This document shows positions 24,868-33,875 of a stretch of DNA of 64,000 nt, piece by piece. The first letter of the stretch is position 1. Each line of letters starts with the position of its first letter. A program made the position numbers and the translations under genes. Location: positions 1 to 64,000 of the forward strand of contig NZ_WEZG01000007.1 of the NCBI RefSeq assembly GCF_009176975.1, given 5' to 3'. The notes beneath the pieces are model-generated. The model was not told the DNA's origin, searched no databases, and worked only from the letters and a program-made list of their open reading frames with translations. Source of the DNA: Aureimonas psammosilenae (GTDB lineage: Bacteria; Pseudomonadota; Alphaproteobacteria; Rhizobiales; Rhizobiaceae).

Positions 24868-25289
24868 GCCGCGGTCTCGATCTCACGGATGATCGCCGTA
24901 GTGCTGACGCCGCGATAATAGGGAACGAGCTTCAAGCGAACGCCGAGTATCTTCAGCTGTTCGGCGGTCAGTTGGATTTGACCGAGATAGCGCTCGGCCG
25001 TCCAATCGTCGCCATGCACGACGATGTCGACATCGTGCTTTTCGATCAGGGACGCCACAGAAAAGGCGTCCGTGATCTCCGCATGATCCACGTAGCGGAC
25101 CGCGGCGACGATTGCCAAGCGATCTTCGGCGGCAATCACCGGCATACGTTTGTAACGGGCGACCTTCGAGTCCGAATTCACGGCGACCACGAGTCGATCG
25201 CCTAACGAACGAGCGGTCTTCAGAAACTCCACATGCCCACGGTGGAAGAGATCGAATGCGCCGAGAACGAGGACGGTTATCTGGGTCAG
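24864..25289 (-). CDS. Glycerol-3-phosphate cytidylyltransferase-like (TagD-like) nucleotidyltransferase
   Basis: The protein of about 141 residues carries the cytidylyltransferase signatures: VLGAFDLFHRGHVEFLKTAR (the HxGH-type motif, here HRGH), the Lys/Arg region with VARYKRMPVIAAEDRL, and the closing YYRGVSTTAIIREI (the R/KISTT-type motif). No ATG, GTG or TTG is available at the expected place. CTG 25289, with gagag upstream, is the best start; the longer frame from 25601 is not protein-like. The enzyme makes CDP-glycerol or a similar CDP-polyol for the downstream transferase, which overlaps by 4 bp. Confidence 0.82.
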   Translation of the reverse strand: MTQITVLVLGAFDLFHRGHVEFLKTARSLGDRLVVAVNSDSKVARYKRMPVIAAEDRLAIVAAVRYVDHAEITDAFSVASLIEKHDVDIVVHGDDWTAERYLGQIQLTAEQLKILGVRLKLVPYYRGVSTTAIIREIETAA

Positions 25290-25675
25290 TGAAGTGCTCT
25301 CGCGACGATTTTGTGACAGCGCCCTCCAACATGGGACAAGACCGCTCCGTTCCGCAAGCCGATTCTGCTTAGCTGCGGAACGCGCGAGGCTGCACCCGGC
25401 GATGGACGGGACGAACGAGGTGCATCCCGGCCGCCCGACCGGACGCGCGCGAGCGTATCCAGCGTGATCGGATAGGACGCCGGCAAACCGGGCCCGTCGG
25501 CCTTCATCGTTTCGAGGTGCGACATCGCTTGGAACGGCTTTCGCGCCGAGGGCCGTCGGCATTTCGAGACCGATGCGGCTTGCCGGCTTTCCCGAACCCA
25601 AAAAGCGTGCGACTTGACCTTTCTCTCCGAAGTGGCGAAGGCAGCCGAAAGCCGAAGCTCCGCAACCAGTCGTCC
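25290..25675. other. Divergent promoter region between the two glycan operons
   Basis: This 386-bp gap lies between the leftward TagD/TagF-like pair and the rightward glycosyltransferase operon. Frames cross it but have no family-like content. It probably holds both promoters. No clear boxes or palindromes were picked out. Confidence 0.45.
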
Positions 25676-26656
25676 ATGAAGCTCATCATCCAAATACCCT
25701 GCCTGAACGAAGAAGGCACGCTCGCGGAAACGTTGAGCCATCTGCCGCGCCAAGTGGAAGGTTTCGACACGGTGGAATGGCTCGTCGTCAACGACGGCTC
25801 GACCGACCGGACGGTGGCGGTCGCCAAGGAATGCGGCGTCGATCACGTTCTCGATTTTCCGATCAACCGGGGCCTTGCCCGCGCCTTCACCGCCGGTCTC
25901 GAGCAGGCGCTCGAACTCGGCGCCGACGTGATCGTCAACACCGACGCCGACAACCAGTACAACGCCGAAGACATCCCGAAGCTCGTCCGCCCGATCCTCG
26001 AGGGGCGCGCACAGTTCGTGATCGGCGCGCGGCCGATCGTGGAGATCGAGCATTTCTCGGGGGTCAAGAAGCTGCTGCAGCGGCTCGGAAGCTGGGTGGT
26101 GCGCTTCACGTCCGGCGCGGCGGTGGCCGATGCGCCGAGCGGCTTCCGAGCCATGTCGCGCGAAGCGGCGCTGCGGCTCAACATCTTCGATTCCTATACC
26201 TACACCCTCGAATCCATCATCCAGGCGGGCCGATCCGGCGTTCGCATCGCGTCCGTGCCGATCCGGGTGAACGGCGAAACGCGTCCGTCCCGGCTCGTTC
26301 GATCGATCCGGCGCTACGTGATGCGCTCGTCGATCTCGATCCTGCGCTCGATGTTCGTTTACCGCCCCGGCCAGACCTTTCTGGTGCTCAGCCTCGCACC
26401 CTTCGCGCTCGGAGCGCTTCTGTGCCTGCGCTGGCTGGTCTTCTACTTCGAGGGCGCCGAGCGCGCCCATGTGCCGAGCCTCATCGCTGCGGCGGTACTG
26501 CTGATCCTCGCCTTCCTTTGCTGGCTCTGCGCGCTCCTCGGCGAGTTGAACCGCATCAACCGGCGACTTCTGGAAGACACGCAATACCGGTTGAAGCGGG
26601 CGCAGTTCGCCGGCGCTTCGATCGGCCGGGACGGGGAGCATACCCATGCGGGTTGA
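25676..26656 (+). CDS. Family 2 glycosyltransferase with C-terminal membrane segments
   Basis: ATG 25676 gives 326 residues. The GT2 domain starts at once: IIQIPCLNEEGTLAETLSHL, then VVNDGSTDRTV and NTDADNQYNAEDIP (the DxD). It ends with the acceptor region GFRAMSREAALRLN. Two membrane helices follow (about 236-262 and 270-294) before a basic tail. This is the build of polyisoprenyl-phosphate or polysaccharide GT2 enzymes that act at the inner face of the cytoplasmic membrane. It is the first of four genes with overlaps of 11, 13 and 4 bp, so the whole set is one operon for a surface glycan. Confidence 0.9.
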   Translation: MKLIIQIPCLNEEGTLAETLSHLPRQVEGFDTVEWLVVNDGSTDRTVAVAKECGVDHVLDFPINRGLARAFTAGLEQALELGADVIVNTDADNQYNAEDIPKLVRPILEGRAQFVIGARPIVEIEHFSGVKKLLQRLGSWVVRFTSGAAVADAPSGFRAMSREAALRLNIFDSYTYTLESIIQAGRSGVRIASVPIRVNGETRPSRLVRSIRRYVMRSSISILRSMFVYRPGQTFLVLSLAPFALGALLCLRWLVFYFEGAERAHVPSLIAAAVLLILAFLCWLCALLGELNRINRRLLEDTQYRLKRAQFAGASIGRDGEHTHAG

Positions 26657-28289
26657 GGACCTTCGCGCGGCGATCGCGACGATCGTCCTTCCGGAGATCC
26701 CGAAACTCCTGACGCTGCTGGACCGCACCGCCGTCAGCCCGACCTACGGCTGCTTCGACCGAGCCTACTGGCATTACCGCATGATCGATTTTCCCTGCGG
26801 CATGAGCCAGGAATTCGTGCTGCCCCTCGCGCTCGTTCATGCCCTGCCGGCCATTCCCGGCAACCGCTACCATGGCGATCCGGCGATCCGCGAACTGGCC
26901 ATCGCCGGCATCCGCTTCGCGGCACGCTCCAGCCATCCGGACGGTTCCTGCGACGATTACTATCCGTTCGAACGGGCAGCCGGAGCCGCGGCCTTCTCGC
27001 TCTTCGCAATCCTCGAAGCGGCCGAAATCCTGAGGCTTCCGGCGGACCCCGAGATCGACGGCTTCGTCCTGCGCCGCGCGCGCTGGCTGGCCGCGCACAC
27101 GGAAAGCGGCCGCCTGTCCAACCACGAGGCGCTGATCGTGTCCTGCCTCGAACGGGCGCGACTACGCTGTCCCGGCGCCGAACTGGAAACTGCTCTCACG
27201 GAACGGCTCGCCCGGCTTCTCGGCTGGCAGGACGCGGAAGGCTGGTTCGACGAATATGGTGGGGCCGATCTCGGCTACCTGTCGCTGACGATCGGCCTTC
27301 TCGCCGATCTCGACCGCCGTCGCCCCGACCTCGGGCTTCGCCCGCCGCTCGCCCGCGCGATCGATTTCCTCGCGCATTTCGTTCATCCGGACGGCACCGT
27401 CGGCGGCGAATATTCCTCGCGCTCCACGCTGAACTTCTTTCCGTTCGGCTTCGAGACCGCGGGCGCCTGGCATCCTGCCGCCCTCCGGGTGAACGACCAG
27501 GCGCTCCGCCCGCTTCTCGAAGGGCGCGTGCCCTGTTATTCCGACGACCGCATCCTCGCCCACCATCTCTGGGGCTGGCTCTTCACGCTGCGGGCGTTCC
27601 AGGAAAAGCGCGGCATCGACTCCGACCCCGCGTCCGGCCGGCACTGGTTTCCCGGCTGCGGCTTGTTCGTGGAGCGCGGGCCGACGCCCGACGCCATGCT
27701 GGTCGCCGCGCCCGCCCGGGGCGGCGTCTACAAGGCTTTCGCGCAAGGCCGTCTCGTTCGCAGCGACACCGGCGTGACGCTCGCGACGCGAGGCAAGGGC
27801 CGCGTCGCGGTCTGCCATCTCGGGGGCGCGGCGGTGCGCGTCGAGGCGAACCGCATGCTTTGCGAAGGGCGCATGGCTTGGGCCAAGGGAACCAAGCTCA
27901 CGCCTGCCAAGAACGCCGTCCTCCGGCTTCTGATGCTGAGCGCGGGGCGCTTCTTTCCGGACCTCGTGCGCCGCCTCCTCCAGCGGGTCCTCGTGACGGG
28001 CCGAAGCGACGCGCCGTTCCGGTTCGTTCGCAGCTTCATGCGCGATGCGGACGGAACATGGACCGTGCGCGACGAAATCCACGCCGACGAAGGCTGGAGC
28101 GACGTGGCGCTCGCCGGAATATCCGGCCACCAGACCTCGATCACCACCATCATGGCGCGCGTCTATCAGGCCGATCAGCTCCGGCCTTTCGAGGACCTGA
28201 CGGCGCGGCTCCGAGGTCTCGGCGACCGCGAGCCGCTCGTGGTCGAGCACCGTCTGGCAAAGGGAGACGCGCCGCCATGGGCCGCCTGA
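26646..28289 (+). CDS. Heparinase/alginate-lyase-like (alpha-toroid) glycan protein
   Basis: The 547-residue soluble protein overlaps the GT2 gene by 11 bp. The N-terminal 320 residues look like an alpha/alpha-toroid built of helical pairs: YGCFDRAYWHYRMIDFPCGM, HPDGSCDDYYPFER, RLSNHEALIVSCLERA, WFDEYGGADLGYLSLTIGLL and HPDGTVGGEYSSR. The C-terminal half is beta-rich, like heparinase II/III or uronate lyases and epimerases. Conserved Tyr, His and Asn are candidate catalytic residues. It has no signal peptide, so it would act inside the cell or with the membrane synthase. Its partner genes suggest modification of a polysaccharide or lipid-linked sugar. The exact reaction cannot be told. Confidence 0.55.
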   Translation: MRVEDLRAAIATIVLPEIPKLLTLLDRTAVSPTYGCFDRAYWHYRMIDFPCGMSQEFVLPLALVHALPAIPGNRYHGDPAIRELAIAGIRFAARSSHPDGSCDDYYPFERAAGAAAFSLFAILEAAEILRLPADPEIDGFVLRRARWLAAHTESGRLSNHEALIVSCLERARLRCPGAELETALTERLARLLGWQDAEGWFDEYGGADLGYLSLTIGLLADLDRRRPDLGLRPPLARAIDFLAHFVHPDGTVGGEYSSRSTLNFFPFGFETAGAWHPAALRVNDQALRPLLEGRVPCYSDDRILAHHLWGWLFTLRAFQEKRGIDSDPASGRHWFPGCGLFVERGPTPDAMLVAAPARGGVYKAFAQGRLVRSDTGVTLATRGKGRVAVCHLGGAAVRVEANRMLCEGRMAWAKGTKLTPAKNAVLRLLMLSAGRFFPDLVRRLLQRVLVTGRSDAPFRFVRSFMRDADGTWTVRDEIHADEGWSDVALAGISGHQTSITTIMARVYQADQLRPFEDLTARLRGLGDREPLVVEHRLAKGDAPPWAA

Positions 28290-29233
28290 TCGGGCTTCTG
28301 GTCAGTCTTGCGATCCTCGCGGGGCTTTACGCCTTCATCGATGTCGGCGCGCTCTGGCGCGCGGCCCGGGCCGCCGATCCCTGGTGGCTCGCCGCCGGCA
28401 TCCTCTTCGTGGTGCCGCTGACGCTCCTCACCTCCTGGCGGTTGACGCTGCTCGTCGCGGACGTGGCTCTGGGCTTTCTGGAATCGAACCGGCTGATCCT
28501 CGCCGCCTCGACGCTCAACCTCTTTCTTCCCTCCAAACTCGGGGATCTGGCGAAATCCGGCGTCCTCGCGCGCCGTCACGGCATGAAGCCGAGCCTGTCG
28601 CTGGCGATCGTGGTTCTGGAGAAGGCGCTCGACATGGCCTCGCTTCTCGTTTGGGGCGTGTTCGGGCTTCTCGTGGTGGGCGCCGCGCGGCCGGCGATGC
28701 TCCTCCTGCTGCTCCCGGTCGGCGGCGGCCTCGCCGCGCTCGCGCTCCTCATCGCGCCCTTGCACCTCCTGCCCTTCGTGCTCCGCCATTTCGGGCGATG
28801 GATGCCGGGCAAGCTCGGCGGCGCGGTCGCGGCCTTCGCCGCAAGCTGGCGCGAGGTGACGGACTGGTTCTGGCAAACGCCCGGCCGCGCAGGCGGCGTC
28901 GTGCTCCTGTCGATCACGATCTGGGGCGCGCATCTCTTCCAGTTCTGGCTTTTCGCCGAAGCGCTGGGCGCAGGCGTGCCGGTTCTCGCGAACGCCGCCT
29001 TCGCGACGCTTTCCATCCTCGCCGGCCTCCTGCCTTTCACCTTCGCCGGCGTCGGCACGCGGGACGCGGCAATCGTCTTCTTCTACGCGCCTTATCTCGA
29101 TCCGGGCGCGGCGGGCATTCTCGGGCTTCTGGCGACGCTGCGCTACGTCCTGCCGGCCGTTGCCGGCGCGCCGTTCGTGGCGGATTTCGCCCGCAAGGGT
29201 CAGCCGCTCGCGCCCGACGCCGCCAAGCCATGA
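28277..29233 (+). CDS. Lysylphosphatidylglycerol synthase TM-type (UPF0104) membrane protein
   Basis: ATG 28277 overlaps the previous gene by 13 bp; 318 residues. Eight or so membrane helices are visible (for example LIGLLVSLAILAGLYAFIDV at the start). The family motifs are present: NLFLPSKLGDLAKSGVLARR near 79, then LEKALDMASLLVWGVFGL, and LPFTFAGVGTRDAAIVFFYA near 254-273. These proteins are integral membrane proteins proposed to move or modify lipid-linked substrates; the lysyl-transferase domain of MprF is absent here. Within this operon a role as glycolipid flippase or export partner is plausible. Confidence 0.82.
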   Translation: MGRLIGLLVSLAILAGLYAFIDVGALWRAARAADPWWLAAGILFVVPLTLLTSWRLTLLVADVALGFLESNRLILAASTLNLFLPSKLGDLAKSGVLARRHGMKPSLSLAIVVLEKALDMASLLVWGVFGLLVVGAARPAMLLLLLPVGGGLAALALLIAPLHLLPFVLRHFGRWMPGKLGGAVAAFAASWREVTDWFWQTPGRAGGVVLLSITIWGAHLFQFWLFAEALGAGVPVLANAAFATLSILAGLLPFTFAGVGTRDAAIVFFYAPYLDPGAAGILGLLATLRYVLPAVAGAPFVADFARKGQPLAPDAAKP

Positions 29234-30993
29234 CGCCGCGAGAACCCGTTCCCCCGCCGTCCCGATCGACGCGCTTCCTCGCCGCGCGGCTGGAAGCGCG
29301 CGACGAGAACGGGTTCTGGCTGGCGCTCAGCCTGCTGCTCGGGCTCGCCGCGGCGATCCGCTTCCTCGTTCAGGCACATGCCGCGCCGGGCGGCATCCAG
29401 AGCGACGCGATGATGTTCCTGTCCTGGATGGGGCGATGGGACGACCCGTCGGCGCTTATGGGCGACCTCGTCGCCGACTACTGGCAATCGGTGACGCCGT
29501 GGTTCTTTCAAGCGCTTTTCAAGGGCGCCTGGCAGCTCGGCATCGGCCCGCACGCCTTCGCGCGGCTGCTGCCGGCGATGCTTTTCGTTGCGGTTCCGAT
29601 CGCATCGTTCCGCTTCTTGCGCTCGATCGGCGCCGAGCCGCTTGTCGCCTTTGCGGCGACTGCGCTCCTTCTCTTCAACTTCGTGGCACTCTCGAATTCG
29701 ATGGCGAGCGCCACGCCCCGTTCGCTCTGGCCTCTTCTTCTTCTGCTGCTCCTCGACGGGCTTGCGCGCCGCAACATCGTCCAGAGCGCCCTGACGCAAG
29801 GATGTCTCGCCGGCTGCTATCCGCAACTGACCCTCGTCACTTCGACGATGATCGGCATGACGCTCCTGCAGCCGCGCCTCTTGTTCCTTGATCTTGCCCC
29901 CAAACGCTTGCTGCTCGTCGGCGCCTGCGGGCTTGCAACGGTCGCCGGTCTTCTGCCGTTCGTCCTGGAAACCGGCGCGTTCAGTCCGGTGGTGACGCTG
30001 GCCGAGGCCCGGACGCTGTCGACCTTCGGTCCGGAAGGGCGCAACGTCGTATTCGAACCTGACGGATCGGTGGATCTTCTTTGCGGAAGACGGGTCGGCT
30101 TGTTTCAGAACGCCTGCCACGGCACGCCCAACCTTCTTTTCGTGTTCCTCGCGCTGGCTGCCGTCTTCGGTCCCGTTGTCTTGCTTCGGCGCTGGCTACG
30201 ATCGGACGAGAGCCGACGGATGGGGATGTCCTCCGAACTCCCCTTCCTTTTACTTCTCGCTTCGCTTGCATGGTTCGTGATCGCAGCGTCCACCATGTTC
30301 CGCCTTCACTTGCCCAGCCGTTACAGTACGGCGCTGGTGACGCTTGCGATCTTGACGACCTTTCCGCTTCTCGTGGAGCGGATCCGCGCCCGCCGGTTTC
30401 CTCGCTGGCTTCGGGAACGGCGAAGCGGCCGGATCCTCATGCACGTTGGAACGATCGCAGTCCTGATTCTCGCCTTCGGGGGCGCACTCGGCGTCAAGCG
30501 CTCGATGCTGAGCCCCGACAACCCGGAACTCGTGGCCTTCGTCCGCTCGCTGCCTCCCGGTGCGAGGGTCGCCGGCTTCGTGACGGACCTCGATTTCTCG
30601 CCGGTTCTTACCAATCGTTCTACGCTCTTCAGTCGGGAGCTCACGATCGGCTACCAGCTCGGTTACCTCCGTCCGATCCTTGCGCGCATGGCGGACATAC
30701 GTGATGCGATCCTCACCAACGATCCGGTGATCCTCGCCGACCGCCTCCGCCGCAATCAAGTCGACGTTCTTCTGATCGCAGATGAAACGTTGCGGGATCC
30801 GAAAGTGCCGGAACGGTTTCGTGGCTTCTTCCAGGCAGACGAGTTGAAGGACGCCGAAACGCAGGCAACAGTACAGGGTCTGACCGCATTGTCCCGCTCG
30901 GCGGCTGATTGCACCTTAAAGCGGATCGGTCGAGTTTGGGCACTCGACGCCCCCTGCCTCATGGCCGGAACGCGAGCGGCGGTCGGCGGCTAA
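29230..30993 (+). CDS. Polytopic membrane protein, GT-C-like glycosyltransferase
   Basis: The 587-residue protein overlaps the previous stop by 4 bp (ATGA). It has an N-terminal membrane-anchored region with an early acidic loop (GGIQSDAMMFLSWMGRWDDP near 55-74), as in GT-C enzymes whose catalytic Asp lies in the first external loop. Nine to eleven membrane segments follow up to about residue 430. The C-terminal domain of about 150 residues is periplasmic (ELVAFVRSLPPGARVAGFVT and onward). The family cannot be named, but GT-C fold transferases use polyprenyl-phosphate sugars made by GT2 proteins such as the first gene of this operon. Confidence 0.65.
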   Translation: MTPREPVPPPSRSTRFLAARLEARDENGFWLALSLLLGLAAAIRFLVQAHAAPGGIQSDAMMFLSWMGRWDDPSALMGDLVADYWQSVTPWFFQALFKGAWQLGIGPHAFARLLPAMLFVAVPIASFRFLRSIGAEPLVAFAATALLLFNFVALSNSMASATPRSLWPLLLLLLLDGLARRNIVQSALTQGCLAGCYPQLTLVTSTMIGMTLLQPRLLFLDLAPKRLLLVGACGLATVAGLLPFVLETGAFSPVVTLAEARTLSTFGPEGRNVVFEPDGSVDLLCGRRVGLFQNACHGTPNLLFVFLALAAVFGPVVLLRRWLRSDESRRMGMSSELPFLLLLASLAWFVIAASTMFRLHLPSRYSTALVTLAILTTFPLLVERIRARRFPRWLRERRSGRILMHVGTIAVLILAFGGALGVKRSMLSPDNPELVAFVRSLPPGARVAGFVTDLDFSPVLTNRSTLFSRELTIGYQLGYLRPILARMADIRDAILTNDPVILADRLRRNQVDVLLIADETLRDPKVPERFRGFFQADELKDAETQATVQGLTALSRSAADCTLKRIGRVWALDAPCLMAGTRAAVGG

Positions 30994-31209
30994 ATTGCCG
31001 ATGGGACGCATTCGGCGACGAACATGTCCGCCGACGGGAGGGCTGCTCTTAGGGTCTGAACGCGCAGACGCGCCTACAGCGGAAAAGGGCGCTGTCGCAG
31101 GCTTGCTAGCGACCACGAAGCCAAACCCTCCTCGGCGCTCGCTTTTCTCATGCTCGCCGCCGCCCTGATCCTCGTCAGACGGCTCGCTCGGCCGTTATAA
31201 AACGGGCTC

Positions 31210-32019
31210 TTAGAAGAGGTCGAGAGAGAAGCGCTTCGAGATGCCGAGGCCGACCGTGTACTGGTTCTCGTCGCCGGTCTTCACGATCGGCGAATCCTCG
31301 GCGTCGCCGATGAAGCGATTCCAGGACGCGTCGGCATTGAGGAACCAGGTCGGGCGGAACTCGTAGCGCGCGGATGCCGCGACGCCCGCCGACCTGAAGC
31401 CGCCATCGGCGTCATAGGCGTCGAGACGCCCGCCGGTGGCGATGGATTCGCTGTCGCTGACGCCGAAAAGCGTGTTCATGTACTTGCCGGATGCGAAGGA
31501 CAGCGTCGGGCCGGCCTTCAACTGCCATTCCTGCGAAGGGCGCGCCACGAGGTTGGCGCCGACATCGCCGACGAATCCGTCCGCACCGCCGAAGGCGTAA
31601 CGGAACTCGCCGTAGACTTCCGCCGCATCCCATTCGTAGCCGAGCTTGACGCCCGCCTCGTAGGTCGCGTCCACATCCCGAAGGCCCTGAAGCTCGTCGT
31701 AGTCGGCGGCATTGCGCTTGTCGATGAACTCGAATGACGGGCCGATGGAGAAGCCGCCGCGCTGCGGGTCGATGCTGCCGAAGGAGAACAGGCCCGGAAG
31801 GCTGAGGTAATCGACGCTGACGATCGGATAGGGCGAGAACTGATAGTCCTTCGCGCCGGCATATTCGGGCATCAGCCGGCCGCCGACGCCGAGTTCGATC
31901 ACGAGATCGGTGTCCGCGGTCGGACGGGCACTTGCCGCCTCCTCGTAGAGATCGGCGGCGCGTGCCTCCTCGGCGAGGAGAAGGGACAAAAGGCAGAAGC
32001 CGAGGGCGGCTTTCGTCAT
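31210..32019 (-). CDS. MipA/OmpV family outer-membrane protein
   Basis: ATG 32019 is chosen because a signal peptide follows directly (MTKAALGFCLLSLLLAEEARA); the frame from 32058 would bury it. The 269-residue protein shows the MipA/OmpV pattern: DLVIELGVGGRLMPEYAGAK, then FSPYPIVSVDYLSLPGLFSF, many beta strands, and a terminal aromatic (FSLDLF). MipA-type proteins are outer-membrane beta-barrels. Some scaffold murein synthases with lytic enzymes, which is of interest as the island also has a PBP pair. The gene is monocistronic. The A/T-rich 256 bp upstream (32020-32275) should hold the promoter. Confidence 0.88.
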   Translation of the reverse strand: MTKAALGFCLLSLLLAEEARAADLYEEAASARPTADTDLVIELGVGGRLMPEYAGAKDYQFSPYPIVSVDYLSLPGLFSFGSIDPQRGGFSIGPSFEFIDKRNAADYDELQGLRDVDATYEAGVKLGYEWDAAEVYGEFRYAFGGADGFVGDVGANLVARPSQEWQLKAGPTLSFASGKYMNTLFGVSDSESIATGGRLDAYDADGGFRSAGVAASARYEFRPTWFLNADASWNRFIGDAEDSPIVKTGDENQYTVGLGISKRFSLDLF

Positions 32020-32275
32020 GGAATGAAACTCCGACGGATCAATCTTCAGATAAGCCATTTACCGACGTGCCTTTGAAGAACAATAGATAAGGAGAAGATG
32101 AGATCAAAAATAGAACATTTGCAATCCCGGTCGCGGCATTTCGGAGACTTGAAAACAAATAGGTTCTATACAAAATCGGCATCAAAATAAATACCCGCCC
32201 TGTTGTCACACCGTTGAAGCGGAGGGGCTTATAACGCTCAACATTTATAAACGTTTTTACGTCAACGCCAATAAG

Positions 32276-32548
32276 TTACCGATCATGCTCGTAAGTCAAT
32301 TGATCATCGCATATCATCCGTACGCCGACGCCTCGCTTGTTTTCAAAAAGCAGTTCGACGCCGGCATCTTCGAATACCGTGCGTAGCGCGCGCAGCTTCG
32401 TCAGCTTCGGCGTGCTAATTCCCGCTTCGAAACGGCGCAATTCATTGGCTTCGAAGCCAGCCAGCGAACTTAGTTTTCTAGAAGACCAGTCGAGACAAGC
32501 CCGAGCGGCGCGACACTGCATTGCATTGATAGGCAGATCGATACTCAT
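32276..32548 (-). CDS. XRE-like helix-turn-helix protein
   Basis: The 90-residue protein has one HTH (QCRAARACLDWSSRKLSSLA, then GFEANELRRFEAGISTPKLT) and a short C-terminal strand region (FEDAGVELLFENKRGVGVRM). This type of small regulator is common in Hyphomicrobiales. It lies 40 bp downstream of the NADH dehydrogenase gene on the same strand, so it could be the seventh gene of that operon or have its own promoter. Confidence 0.8.
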   Translation of the reverse strand: MSIDLPINAMQCRAARACLDWSSRKLSSLAGFEANELRRFEAGISTPKLTKLRALRTVFEDAGVELLFENKRGVGVRMICDDQLTYEHDR

Positions 32549-32588
32549 GAACTGTTGTTGCTTCGACGGGGTTTATCGCTCGGCTGCC

Positions 32589-33875
32589 TCAGGAAAGCCG
32601 CGTGGGCGGCCGCACGCGCGAACTCAAAACGTCTGCTAGCCAGAGCAGGCTGCCGCGGCCGAACCCGTGCAGGCGCGCTTGGTGACGACGGTACAGAAGA
32701 GCGTGACCGAGTTGGGCGACACGGCCGCGGAGGAAGCCGCCGCCGAACAGGCCAAACTGTCCGAGCGTGCCGTAGGCGTCGTAGCCGCCGAGCGATACCA
32801 GACCGCCGAAGTCGCGATATCGGAAGTCCGGGATTTTCCCGCCGTTCAGGATCTCTGGCAAATGTGTAATCAGATAAGCGGCTTCCTGGAACGCAGCCTG
32901 TGCGGTGGTGGGCACCAGGGCATCTTGTGAGAGCTGCGGGCTGGCACAATCCCCGACTGCGACGATCCTCGCATCGTCGATGGCCACAAGGTTGGAGCCG
33001 ACCAGGATCTGGCCGGCTTTGTTCTGTCGAAGCCCATCGATCGATCGTATGAGGTCCGGCGCCCGCACACCCGCCGCCCAGACCTTCAGGTCGGCTTGGA
33101 TCGTTTCGCCGTCTGGCAGATGAAACGCTTGCGCATCGGCTTCGTGCACCCTGACACCGGTGCGCACGACCACACCCATGCGACGCAACCGGTCCTCGGC
33201 GGCACGGGCCACCCGCTCTGGAAAGGCGCGTAGCAGCCGATCCCCGGACTCGATCAGCGTCACGCGCAAGCGCTCGCGCGATTGCGCGACGCCGTAGTGT
33301 TCCACGATGTCGACGAGCTGAACGATTTCCGCAGACAACTCCACGCCCGTCGCTCCGCCGCCGACGATCGCCACCGAGAAGGTCCGCTCCGCGGCGAAGG
33401 CTTTCAGCATGTCGGCGCGCATACGGTCGTTGAAGGCGATCGCCTGGCTGCGCGTGTTGATGGTGAAGCAATGCTCGGCGACACCTGGGGTCCCAAAGTC
33501 GTTCGCCTCGCTGCCGACAGCCAGAACCAGCGTGTCGTAGGCGATGCTGCGGGCCGGCACGATCTCTTCGTCGCCGGATCGAAGGGGGGCAAGATGGACC
33601 GAACGTGTCTGACGGTCGATGCCGACTGCCTCGCCTGGCTGGTAGATGAAACCGCGCTCATGCGCCTGCACGAGGTAAGGCGTTTGTTGGGTTGCCGCTT
33701 CCTGCGTTCCGGCCGCGATGGTGTGCAGCATCGGTTTCCAGACATGGGCTGGCTCGCGATCGATCAGCGTCACGGCCAGCCGCCGTGTGCCGACGGCTCG
33801 TCCCGCGAGATGTCCGGCGATATCGAGGCCGGCGACGCCTCCACCCACCACAACGAGCTTGTGATCACTGGTCAT
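32589..33875 (-). CDS. ndh: Type II NADH:quinone dehydrogenase (NDH-2)
   Basis: The 428-residue flavoprotein starts with the FAD-binding motif (LVVVGGGVAGLDIAGHLAG) and has the second Rossmann motif for NADH (SVAIVGGGATGVELSAEIVQ near 166-185). It also has an Asp-containing FAD motif (ARIVAVGDCASPQL near 309). PTTAQAAFQEAAYL and a short C-terminal membrane-associating tail follow. The family oxidises NADH with quinone reduction and does not pump protons. Its start overlaps the DUF4105 gene by 4 bp (ATGA), making it the last of six overlapping genes behind an RND efflux pump. A redox role tied to envelope stress or efflux energy is an inference. Confidence 0.88.
   Translation of the reverse strand: MTSDHKLVVVGGGVAGLDIAGHLAGRAVGTRRLAVTLIDREPAHVWKPMLHTIAAGTQEAATQQTPYLVQAHERGFIYQPGEAVGIDRQTRSVHLAPLRSGDEEIVPARSIAYDTLVLAVGSEANDFGTPGVAEHCFTINTRSQAIAFNDRMRADMLKAFAAERTFSVAIVGGGATGVELSAEIVQLVDIVEHYGVAQSRERLRVTLIESGDRLLRAFPERVARAAEDRLRRMGVVVRTGVRVHEADAQAFHLPDGETIQADLKVWAAGVRAPDLIRSIDGLRQNKAGQILVGSNLVAIDDARIVAVGDCASPQLSQDALVPTTAQAAFQEAAYLITHLPEILNGGKIPDFRYRDFGGLVSLGGYDAYGTLGQFGLFGGGFLRGRVAQLGHALLYRRHQARLHGFGRGSLLWLADVLSSRVRPPTRLS

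Noticed and set aside
25286-26728. 480-codon minus-strand frame opposite the GT2 gene
   Set aside because: Arg/Asp/Glu-rich shadow frame; the GT2 motifs are on the plus strand.
28384-29227. Long alternative plus-strand frame in the LPG-synthase-like gene
   Set aside because: Arg/Pro-rich shadow; only its distal part (from 29230) is the real GT-C-like gene.
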